Shown: piece by piece, positions 32,036 through 38,058 of the stretch
How the letters are laid out: each line of letters opens with the position of its first letter
How positions within the stretch are numbered: the first letter of the stretch is position 1
NCBI GenBank assembly: GCA_031179215.1
Contig: JAPSIA010000004.1
Span: 1-38,058 of the forward strand
Source: Agrococcus sp.
GTDB lineage: Bacteria > Actinomycetota > Actinomycetes > Actinomycetales > Microbacteriaceae
DNA: 38,058 bases
Direction: 5' to 3'
Notes under the pieces: model-generated
Seen by the model: the letters and a program-made list of their open reading frames with translations, nothing else
Told to the model about the DNA's origin: nothing
Database searches by the model: none
Position numbers and translations under genes: made by a program

Positions 32036-32797
32036 GTGCAGCGGATCGAGTCCTTCGTCGCGATCGGCGACAGCTTCACCGAGGGCGTCGGCGACGAGCT
32101 GCCCGACGGCAGCGTGCGCGGCTGGGCCGACTTCGTCGCGGCCGGCCTCGCGACGGCGCAGGGCGCGCCCGTGCGCTACGCCAACCTCGCCATCCGCGGC
32201 CGCAAGCTCGCCGGGATCCTGCACGAGCAGCTCGACGCGGCGATCGCGCTCGCGCCCGACGCGATCTCGATCAACGGCGGCGGCAACGACATCCTGCGCC
32301 CGCGCGTCTCGATCGACCACGTCGCGGCGCGCCTCGCCGACGCCGCGCGACGCATCGCGGCCGCGGGCATCCGGCCGGTGATGCTCTCGGGCGGCAACCC
32401 GAGCGAGGTCATGCCGATCGGCGCCGTCATGCAGCGCCGCGGCGACGCGCTCGCCCGCGCCTTCCACGCGCACGTCGGAGCGCTCGACGCGCCCTACGTC
32501 GACAACTGGGCAGACCCGGAGCTGCGGGCGCCGCGCTTCTGGTCGGTCGATCGCCTGCACCTCAACGCCGCGGGGCACGCGCACGTCGCGCGCAACGTGC
32601 TGCGCGCCCTCGGGCATCCCGCGCCGGAGGCGTGGCGCGACCTGGCGAGCGCGACGACGGCGGAGGGCAGGCGCGACCTGCGCTACTACCGCGAGTTCGT
32701 GCTGCCGTGGCTCGGCCGCCGCTTCACGGGCCGATCCTCCGGCGACGGGCGCGACCCGAAGCTGCCCGGGTTCGTCGAGGTGCCGCCGATCGCGTAG
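32036..32797 (+). CDS. SGNH/GDSL-type esterase
   Basis: The 253-residue protein is an SGNH hydrolase. Block I is AIGDSFTEG with nucleophile Ser13; block II glycine is in NLAIRGRK; block III is INGGGNDIL with Asn84; block V is SVDRLHLNAAGHAHVARNVL with the catalytic Asp and His. It has no signal peptide, so the enzyme is probably cytoplasmic, and the acyl substrate is unknown. A C-terminal extension (REFVLPWLGRRFTGRSSGDGRDPKLPGF) is typical of the actinobacterial branch. The GTG start follows TAGGCT after 6 nt. Confidence 0.92.
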   Translation: MQRIESFVAIGDSFTEGVGDELPDGSVRGWADFVAAGLATAQGAPVRYANLAIRGRKLAGILHEQLDAAIALAPDAISINGGGNDILRPRVSIDHVAARLADAARRIAAAGIRPVMLSGGNPSEVMPIGAVMQRRGDALARAFHAHVGALDAPYVDNWADPELRAPRFWSVDRLHLNAAGHAHVARNVLRALGHPAPEAWRDLASATTAEGRRDLRYYREFVLPWLGRRFTGRSSGDGRDPKLPGFVEVPPIA

Positions 32798-32820
32798 CGA
32801 ACCCGGCACGGCCGCGCGCC

Positions 32821-33672
32821 CTACGGGAGCGCCGGCGCGGTGACGAAGTCGATGAGCTCCTCGACCCTGCCGAGGAGCGCCGGCTCGAGGTCGTTCCAGT
32901 CGCGCACGCGCGAGCGGATGCGCTGCCAGGCCCGGCCGACGTCCTCCTGGCTCTCGTGCGGCATCCCCAGCCGGCGCAGCGTGCCGCGCTTCCAGTCCTC
33001 GCCCTTCGGCACGTCCGGCCACGCCGCGATGCCGAGCCGCGCGGGCTTGACCGCTTGCCAGATGTCGATGAACGGATGGCCGACGATGCGCACGTGCGCG
33101 CCGTGCGGGCCGCGCGCGACCGCCTCGGCGATGCGCGACTCCTTCGAGCCCGGCACGAGGTGGTCGAGCAGCACGCCGAGCCGGCGCTCTCGCGTCGGCG
33201 CGAAGGCGGCGACGATGTCGGCGAGGTCGTCGGCGCCGTGCAGCGGCTCGACCACGACGCCCTCGACGCGCAGGTCGTGCCCCCACACCTGCTCGACGAG
33301 CTCGGCGTCGTGCACGCCCTCGACGAGGATGCGGCTGGGCAGCGCGACGCGCGCCTTGAGCCCGTGCACCGCGCGGGAGCCGGACGCCGTCCGCGTCGGC
33401 GCGGCCTGCTTCGCGACCGCTGGCACGAGCTCGACCTCTGCGCCGTCGACGAAGAAGCCGCGGCCCAGCGGGAACGCGCGCACCCTGCCGCGCCGGTCCT
33501 CGAGCTGCACGAGCCCCGCCTCCACGCGCACGACGGCGCCGACGAAGCCGTCGTGACGCTCGACGACGAGGTCGCGCACCGCCTCGACCCGGGCGGGCGG
33601 AGCGGGCGTGCGTGCCGCCTTCGCCTCCGCAGAGAGCACGTCGCCGCCCCAGCTGCCCCAGTCCATCTGCAC
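32821..33672 (-). CDS. DUF3097 family protein
   Basis: The 283-residue protein matches DUF3097, a conserved actinobacterial family. It opens with DWGSWGGDVLSAEAKAARTPAPP, has a small beta-barrel-like part (FVGAVVRVEAGLVQLEDRRGRVRAFPLG), and then a Toprim-like core (LPSRILVEGVHDAELVEQVWG, VVEPLHGADDLADIVAAF, LGVLLDHLVPGSKESRIAE, VRIVGHPFIDIW). The Toprim resemblance (glutamate in ILVEG, later acidic D-H) suggests a nucleic-acid function, which is inference. TAGGAT ends 6 nt before GTG at 33670-33672, favouring that start over the ATG two codons later. Confidence 0.85.
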   Translation of the reverse strand: MQMDWGSWGGDVLSAEAKAARTPAPPARVEAVRDLVVERHDGFVGAVVRVEAGLVQLEDRRGRVRAFPLGRGFFVDGAEVELVPAVAKQAAPTRTASGSRAVHGLKARVALPSRILVEGVHDAELVEQVWGHDLRVEGVVVEPLHGADDLADIVAAFAPTRERRLGVLLDHLVPGSKESRIAEAVARGPHGAHVRIVGHPFIDIWQAVKPARLGIAAWPDVPKGEDWKRGTLRRLGMPHESQEDVGRAWQRIRSRVRDWNDLEPALLGRVEELIDFVTAPALP

Positions 33673-33678
33673 CCGTCG

Positions 33679-33684
33679 ATCCTA
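33679..33684 (-). promoter_or_regulatory. Putative leaderless -10 box for the DUF3097 gene
   Basis: TAGGAT on minus, 6-nt spacer (CGACGG), then GTG at 33672. It lies in the 67-bp gap after the upstream LLM gene. Confidence 0.55.
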
Positions 33685-33739
33685 GGATCGGGGCACGCGA
33701 GCGGCGCGCGGGCACGCCGCCGGCGGCCGCGGCGCCGGT

Positions 33740-34774
33740 TCAGCCGCGCAGCCGCGCGACTGCCCGGAGCGCCTCGACATCGCCCTGCACGAGGATCCGT
33801 GTCACGACCGACTCCTCCCACCGCGCGAGCCCGTCGCGGATGCGGTCGAGGGGCCCGACGAGCGCGATCTCGTCGATGAGCCGCATCGGCACGGCCGCGA
33901 TCGCCTCCGCCTTCCTCCCGGCGAGGTAGTGCTCCTGGATCGCCGCGCACTCCGCCTCGAAGCCGAGCCGCGCGACGGCGTCGAGGTGGAAGTTGGCGCC
34001 CTTCGCCCCCATGCCGCCGACGTAGAGCGCGATCATGGGCCGCAAGCGGTCAGCGGCGGCCTCGACATCGGCGTCGACGACGACCGGCACGGGCACCGAC
34101 ACCTCGAACGCGCCGGGATCCGGCAGCGCGGCGTCGCGCTTCGCGAAGCCCTCGGCGAGCAGGGCGCGAGCCTCGCGGTCGTGCGCGGGCGAGAACAGGA
34201 ACGGCAGCCAGCCGTCGGCGATCTCGGCGGCGAGCGCGGTGTTGCGCGGCCCCTCGGCGGCGAGGTGGATCGGGATGCGGGGGCGCACGGGGTGCAGGGT
34301 CGACACGAGCGGCTTCCCGAGGCCCGTCGTGCCCTCCCCGGTGCGCGGCAGCGGCAGCTGCGGTCCCGTGGCCGTGACGGGCGCCTGGCGCGCCATGATG
34401 CTCCGCAGGATCGCGACGTACTCGCGCGTGCGCGCGAGCGGCTTCGGGAAGGGCTGGCCGTACCAGCCCTCGACGACCTGCGGGCCGCTCACGCCGAGGC
34501 CGAGGATGACGCGTCCGCCCGAGAGGTGGTCGAGGGTCATCGCCGTCATCGCGGTCGACGCGGGCGTGCGCGCCGACAGCTGCGCGATGCCGGTCGCGAG
34601 CTTGATGCTCGACGTCGTCGCGCCCCACCACGCGAGCGGCGTGAAGGCGTCCGAGCCGTACGCCTCCGAGGTCCAGATCGAGTCGAAGCCCAGCCGCTCC
34701 GCCTCGAGCACCGCCTCCTGCGCGCCCGCGGGAGGCCCCGCCTTCCAGTAGCCGAGCATGTAGCCGTAGTCCAT
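33740..34774 (-). CDS. LLM-class F420-dependent oxidoreductase
   Basis: The 344-residue TIM-barrel protein belongs to the luciferase-like monooxygenase superfamily, F420-dependent branch. It opens MDYGYMLGYWKAGPP and has AERLGFDSIWTSEAYGSDAFTPLAWWGA, IKLATGIAQLSARTPASTAMTAMTLDHLSGGRVILGLGVSGPQVVEGWYG, then PIHLAAEGPRNTALAAEIADGWLPFLFSP. This matches the type seen in actinobacteria with N5,N10-methylene-tetrahydromethanopterin-reductase-like annotation. Substrate is unknown. The ATG at 34774 has no clear ribosome site; CACGAT lies 6 nt upstream. It is divergent from another LLM gene. Confidence 0.9.
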   Translation of the reverse strand: MDYGYMLGYWKAGPPAGAQEAVLEAERLGFDSIWTSEAYGSDAFTPLAWWGATTSSIKLATGIAQLSARTPASTAMTAMTLDHLSGGRVILGLGVSGPQVVEGWYGQPFPKPLARTREYVAILRSIMARQAPVTATGPQLPLPRTGEGTTGLGKPLVSTLHPVRPRIPIHLAAEGPRNTALAAEIADGWLPFLFSPAHDREARALLAEGFAKRDAALPDPGAFEVSVPVPVVVDADVEAAADRLRPMIALYVGGMGAKGANFHLDAVARLGFEAECAAIQEHYLAGRKAEAIAAVPMRLIDEIALVGPLDRIRDGLARWEESVVTRILVQGDVEALRAVARLRG

Positions 34775-34857
34775 GGGCCGATCGTGGCACCTGGGCGCGC
34801 GGCGGCGGGGGCGTTTGTGGGCGATCCACCACTCGGCAGCCGGCGTCGCGCCCCGCC

Positions 34858-34863
34858 TAGGCT
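34858..34863 (+). promoter_or_regulatory. Putative leaderless -10 box for the second LLM gene
   Basis: TAGGCT, 7-nt spacer (GTCTGAC), then ATG at 34871. The 96-bp divergent region also contains a TTGTGG run near 34815, too far away to be its -35. Confidence 0.58.
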
Positions 34864-34870
34864 GTCTGAC

Positions 34871-35794
34871 ATGGACTTCCGCATCTTCACCGAGCCCCAG
34901 CAGGGGGCCTCCTACGACGAGCTGCTCGCGGTCGCGCTCCGCACCGAGCAGCTGGGCTTCGACGGCTTCTTCCGCTCCGACCACTACCTCCGCATGGGCG
35001 ACGGCGATCCCGGCTACGGGCCGACGGATGCGTGGACGTCGCTCGCGGGGCTCGCGCGGGACACCGAGCGGGTGCGGCTGGGTACGCTCGTCTCCTCCGT
35101 CACCTACCGGCTGCCGGGCATCCTCGCCGTGCAGGTCGCGAACGTCGACCAGATGTCGGGCGGCCGCGTGGAGCTCGGGCTCGGCACCGGCTGGTTCGCC
35201 GAGGAGCACGCGGCGTACGGCATCCCCTTCCCCGAGCGGCGCTTCGGGCTGCTCGAGGAGCAGCTCGCGATCGTGACGGGCATGTGGCACACGCCGGCCG
35301 GTGCCCGCTTCTCGTTCGAGGGCGAGCACTACCGGCTCGAGGACTCGCCCGCGCTGCCCAAGCCCGAGCAGGAGCGGCTGCCGGTGATCGTCGGCGGCCT
35401 CGGCGAGCGGCGCACCCCGCGGCTCGCGGCGCAGTTCGCCGACGAGCACAACCTGCCCTTCCCGGCGTTCGACCGCATCCGACCGCTCTTCGCCGCGCTC
35501 GACCGCGCGATCGAGGCCGAGGAGCGCGAGCGGCCGGTCGTGCGCTCCGTCGCGCTCGTCGCGTGCGTGGGCGAGGACGAGGCGACCGTGCGCCGCCGCG
35601 CCGAGGCGATCGGGCGCGAGCCTGCGGAGCTCCGCGAGCACGGCATCGCCGGCACGCGGGCCGAGGTCGAGGATCGGCTCGGCGCCCTCGCGGAGGACGG
35701 CGTCGAGCGCGTCTACCTGCAGACGCTCGACCTCCGCGACCTCGATCACGTCGACGAGCTCGCGTCCTTCGCCCGCGTGGCGGTCCCGGCCTGA
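34871..35794 (+). CDS. LLM-class F420-dependent oxidoreductase
   Basis: The 307-residue protein is another luciferase-like TIM barrel, distinct from its neighbour. It starts MDFRIFTEPQQGASYDELLAVALRTEQLGFDGFFRSDHYLRMG and has VRLGTLVSSVTYRLPGILAVQVANVDQMSGGRVELGLGTGWFAEEHAAYGIPFPE and PVIVGGLGERRTPRLAAQFADEHNLPF. A C-terminal HGIAGTRAEVEDRLGALAEDGVERVYLQ completes the TIGR-type F420 LLM pattern common in mycobacteria. The substrate is unknown. The start is set by the leaderless -10 box. A strong terminator follows. Confidence 0.9.
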   Translation: MDFRIFTEPQQGASYDELLAVALRTEQLGFDGFFRSDHYLRMGDGDPGYGPTDAWTSLAGLARDTERVRLGTLVSSVTYRLPGILAVQVANVDQMSGGRVELGLGTGWFAEEHAAYGIPFPERRFGLLEEQLAIVTGMWHTPAGARFSFEGEHYRLEDSPALPKPEQERLPVIVGGLGERRTPRLAAQFADEHNLPFPAFDRIRPLFAALDRAIEAEERERPVVRSVALVACVGEDEATVRRRAEAIGREPAELREHGIAGTRAEVEDRLGALAEDGVERVYLQTLDLRDLDHVDELASFARVAVPA

Positions 35795-35804
35795 CGCGCA
35801 CACG

Positions 35805-35838
35805 CGAAGAGGGGCGGCCCGCAGGCCGCCCCTCTTCG
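35805..35838. terminator. Bidirectional terminator after the LLM gene
   Basis: A 15-bp perfect stem (35805-35819 with 35824-35838) with a 4-nt loop, between the LLM stop at 35794 and the convergent GlsB-like stop at 35851. Confidence 0.85.
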
Positions 35839-35850
35839 TGCAGTCGTGTG

Positions 35851-36123
35851 TCAGGCCTGGGTGCGGCCGCGGTTCTTCGTGAGGAGTCCCCAGATCAGCA
35901 GCACGACGATCGAGCCGCCGATCGCGACCAGCCAGGTCTCGAGCGACCAGAACTCCTCGATGCCGACGTTGAACAGCATCGAGCCGATCCAGCCGCCCAG
36001 CAGCGCACCGACGATGCCCAGGATGAGGGTCATGATCCATCCGCCGCCCTGACGGCCGGGGAGGATCAGCTTCGCGATCGCGCCGGCGATGAGGCCGAGG
36101 ACGATCCATCCGAGAATGCCCAT
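35851..36123 (-). CDS. GlsB/YeaQ/YmgE family small membrane protein
   Basis: The 90-residue protein is a transglycosylase-associated-type (GlsB/YeaQ/YmgE) membrane protein. It has an N-terminal helix IVLGLIAGAIAKLILPG, the basic linker RQGGGWIMTLILGIVGALLGGWIGSMLF with a glycine-rich second helix, and a third helix TWLVAIGGSIVVLLIWGLL. The family is linked to stress responses; the exact function is unknown. I start at the ATG at 36121-36123, with AAGGGA 9 nt upstream. The frame runs to 36204 but that part covers the leader. Confidence 0.92.
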   Translation of the reverse strand: MGILGWIVLGLIAGAIAKLILPGRQGGGWIMTLILGIVGALLGGWIGSMLFNVGIEEFWSLETWLVAIGGSIVVLLIWGLLTKNRGRTQA

Positions 36124-36194
36124 GTGATTGGTCCCTTCTCTACACAGCGGTGCGGTCGGCACTGCTGGGTTCCCGCATCTGCGGGGCCAGTTCG

Positions 36195-36200
36195 AGACTA
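36195..36200 (-). promoter_or_regulatory. Possible -10 box for the GlsB-like gene
   Basis: TAGTCT on minus, 71 nt before the ATG at 36123. This intergenic region is the most AT-rich of the window. A stress-sigma promoter is possible but not recognisable. Confidence 0.35.
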
Positions 36201-36212
36201 CCAATCGTCCTG

Positions 36213-36244
36213 AAAATAGCCTGAGAGCGCTATGTGCAGGCTTT
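36213..36244 (-). terminator. gatB intrinsic terminator with T-tract
   Basis: Read on minus, AGCCTG (36237-36242) pairs with CAGGCT (36218-36223) around a 13-nt loop containing AGCGCT, followed by A and four Ts. It lies 21 bases past the gatB stop and is the only hairpin here with a clear T-tract. Confidence 0.65.
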
Positions 36245-36264
36245 GGATCCGGGCTCGGACAGGA

Positions 36265-37776
36265 TCAGCCCTGCGCGCGCTCGAGCACGATCTCGCGCAC
36301 GCGAGCGGCGTCGGCCTGGCCGCGCATCGCCTTCATCACGGCGCCGATGACGGCGCCGGCTGCCTGCACCTTGCCGTCGCGGATCTTCTGCAGCACGTCG
36401 GGCTGCGCCGCGAGCGCCTCGTCGACCGCCGCGACGAGCGCCGACTCGTCGGTGACCACCTGCAGGCCGCGGGCCTCGGCGACCTCGGCGGGGCTGCCCT
36501 CCCCCGCGATGACGCCCTCGAGCGCCTGCCGCGCGAGCCGATCGGTCAGCGTGCCGTCGTCGATGAGCCGCTGCAGCTCGGCGACGTGCGCCGGCTCGAC
36601 GAGCGTCGCCGCCTCGACGCCGCGCTCGTTGGCGATGCGCGCGATCTCGCCCGTCCACCACTTCCGCGCGCTCTGCGGCGCCGCCCCTGCGGCGACCGTC
36701 GCGTCGACGAGGTGCAGCATGTCGCCGTTGACGACGTCCTGGAACTCGAGGTCGGTGAAGCCCCACTCGGCCTTCAGCCGGCGGCGACGCGCGACGGGCT
36801 GCTCGGGCAGCGCCGCGCGCAGCTCCTCGACGAGCTCGCGGCTCGGCTCGACCGGCAGCAGGTCGGGCTCCGGGAAGTAGCGGTAGTCGTCGGCGTCCGA
36901 CTTCGGGCGGCCCGGGCTCGTGGTGCCGGTGTCCTCGTGCCAGTGGCGCGTCTCCTGCGTGATCGTGCCGCCGTCGGCGAGGATCGCCGCCTGCCGCTGG
37001 ATCTCGTACCGCACCGCGCGCTCGACCGAGCGCATCGAGTTGACGTTCTTGGTCTCGGTGCGCGTGCCGAGCCGCTCCTGGCCGCGAGGCCGCAGCGACA
37101 CGTTCGCGTCGCAGCGCAGGTTGCCGCGCTCCATGCGCGCCTCGGAGATGCCGAGCGCGAGCACGATGTCGCGGATCGCCGCGACGTAGGCCCGCGCGAT
37201 CTCCGGCGCGTCGTGCTCAGCGCCGAAGATCGGCTTCGTGACGATCTCCACGAGCGGCACGCCCGCGCGGTTGTAGTCGACGAGCGAGTACTCGGCGCCC
37301 TGGATGCGCCCCGTGGAGCCGCCGACGTGGGTGAGCTTGCCCGCGTCCTCCTCCATGTGCGCGCGCTCGATCGGCACGGTGATGACGCGGCCGCTCGAGA
37401 GCTCGATCTCGACCTCGCCCTCGAACGCGATGGGCTCGTCGTACTGCGAGATCTGGTAGTTCTTCGGCACGTCGGGGTAGAAGTAGTTCTTCCGCGCGAA
37501 GCGGCACGACGTCGCGATCTGGCAGTTGAGCGCGAGGCCGAGGGAGACCGAGTAGCGCACGGCCTGCTCGTTCGTGACCGGCAGGCTGCCCGGCAGGCCG
37601 AGGCTCAGCGGGTCGATGAGCGTGTTGGGCTCGACGTCGTGGAAGTCGGGGTGCGCGGGGTTCGGCGCGGCCGAGAACATCTTCGTGCGCGTGCCGAGCT
37701 CGACGTGCACCTCGAAGCCGAGGACGGGCTCGAAGCGCTCGAGCGCCTCGTCGAAGTCCATGAGCTTGTCCTTCAT
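36265..37776 (-). CDS. gatB: Aspartyl/glutamyl-tRNA amidotransferase subunit B
   Basis: The 503-residue protein is GatB, which with GatA and GatC converts misacylated Glu-tRNA-Gln (and Asp-tRNA-Asn) to the amide form. It opens [25 protein letters not shown] and has [54 protein letters not shown], the zinc- and tRNA-binding cradle ([30 protein letters not shown]), [47 protein letters not shown] and a C-terminal YqeY-like tail domain. GatA would lie upstream, outside the window. GGAG lies 7 nt before the ATG. The 39-bp palindrome array begins 33 bp upstream of the start. Confidence 0.97.
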   Translation of the reverse strand: MKDKLMDFDEALERFEPVLGFEVHVELGTRTKMFSAAPNPAHPDFHDVEPNTLIDPLSLGLPGSLPVTNEQAVRYSVSLGLALNCQIATSCRFARKNYFYPDVPKNYQISQYDEPIAFEGEVEIELSSGRVITVPIERAHMEEDAGKLTHVGGSTGRIQGAEYSLVDYNRAGVPLVEIVTKPIFGAEHDAPEIARAYVAAIRDIVLALGISEARMERGNLRCDANVSLRPRGQERLGTRTETKNVNSMRSVERAVRYEIQRQAAILADGGTITQETRHWHEDTGTTSPGRPKSDADDYRYFPEPDLLPVEPSRELVEELRAALPEQPVARRRRLKAEWGFTDLEFQDVVNGDMLHLVDATVAAGAAPQSARKWWTGEIARIANERGVEAATLVEPAHVAELQRLIDDGTLTDRLARQALEGVIAGEGSPAEVAEARGLQVVTDESALVAAVDEALAAQPDVLQKIRDGKVQAAGAVIGAVMKAMRGQADAARVREIVLERAQG

Positions 37777-37808
37777 CGTCCTGCTCCCGTTCCGTCGTGC
37801 CCGGCAGG

Positions 37809-38042
37809 GGCGGTCCCTGAGGAGCCGCCGGAGGCGGCGTCTCGAAGGGCGGTCCCTGAGGAGCCGCCGGAGGCGGCGTCTCGAAGGGCGGCCCCTGAGG
37901 AGCCGCCGGAGGCGGCGTCTCGAAGGGCGGCCCCTGAGGAGCCGCCGGAGGCGGCGTCTCGAAGGGCGGTCCCTGAGGAGCCGCCGGAGGCGGCGTCTCG
38001 AAGGGCGGTCCCTGAGGAGCCGCCGGAGGCGGCGTCTCGAAG
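37809..38042 (-). repeat. 39-bp palindromic tandem array, six units
   Basis: Six contiguous units of exactly 39 bp start at 37809, 37848, 37887, 37926, 37965 and 38004. Every unit has the arms CCCTGAG and CTCGAAGGG around the perfect hairpin GCCGCC-GGA-GGCGGC. The only variation is one base near the start of the unit (GGTCCC in units 1, 2, 5 and 6; GGCCCC in 3 and 4). The sequence after unit 6 diverges at 38045. The arms resemble the dispersed CCCTTCGA...CAGGG palindromes frequent in actinobacterial intergenic DNA, here amplified in tandem. It lies 33-266 bp upstream of the gatB start and would be part of a gatB leader or of a gatA-gatB spacer transcript. Confidence 0.95.
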
Positions 38043-38058
38043 GGTCGTGAGGATGCCG

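Noticed and set aside
37809-38042. CRISPR array or coding repeat (Arg-rich frame on plus)
   Set aside because: No spacers separate the units; the Arg-rich frame is a composition effect of the palindromes, antisense to the gatB leader.

Overview
The window is about 38 kb of very GC-rich (about 70-75% by eye) chromosome from an actinobacterium. Gene content points to Microbacteriaceae: the block leuS-comEA-comEC-holA facing rpsT, orn next to tRNA-His, two F420-type luciferase-like oxidoreductases, a DUF3097 protein, GatB, and -10 boxes of the TAGGCT type. An Agrococcus-like genus is only a guess. There is no phage, plasmid, insertion sequence or CRISPR. Nearly all of it is ordinary housekeeping chromosome, densely packed, with two repeat arrays as the non-genic structures.

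Layout. 1-180: end of rpsT and its terminator. 181-845: the only gene-free stretch over 300 bp, filled by an array of 20-bp units centred on GGCGCC. About 19 units point one way (221-600), a 70-bp gap follows, and about 8-9 units point the other way (671-845), stopping at the holA stop codon. 846-7468 (minus): leuS, comEA, comEC, holA (tRNA charging, DNA uptake, replication clamp loader). 7583-10864: a START-like protein, the divergent folate pair pabB / class IV aminotransferase, and a DedA protein. 10922-15990: TetR regulator, SRAP DNA-crosslink protein, App1 phosphatase, Nudix hydrolase, unknown protein, tesB, GNAT acetyltransferase. 16039-20323 (minus): mmsA, a hotdog thioesterase, ettA, a second SSB. 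20390-23270: msrA, an 83-residue unknown, YceI, DedA, a small HNH protein, tRNA-Arg(TCT). 23462-25206: HAD phosphatase, orn, tRNA-His, DUF3253. 25322-28404: an asparagine-synthetase-like protein, a siderophore-interacting flavoprotein, a small zinc metallopeptidase. 28401-31857 (minus): TPP riboswitch, ykoE-ykoD-ykoC ECF transporter and a coupled P-loop kinase. 32036-37776: SGNH hydrolase, DUF3097, two divergent LLM oxidoreductases, a GlsB-like membrane protein, gatB. 37809-38042: six 39-bp palindromic tandem units directly upstream of gatB.

How expression is organised. Around fifteen genes have a -10 box (mostly TAGGCT/TAGACT/TAGGAT) ending 6 or 7 nt before the start codon and no Shine-Dalgarno, the pattern of leaderless mRNAs. 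The others have a normal ribosome site. Co-directional neighbours are joined by a GTGA stop/start overlap at six junctions and by TGATG at one. Convergent neighbours share a CTAG stop overlap (two cases) or a bidirectional hairpin.

The most unusual element is the inverted GGCGCC 20-bp array between rpsT and holA. Next are the 39-bp palindrome array before gatB, the mutually overlapping leaderless promoters of pabB and its divergent partner, the kinase in the TPP-controlled operon, and the DUF3253 gene whose 3' end runs antisense into tRNA-His.
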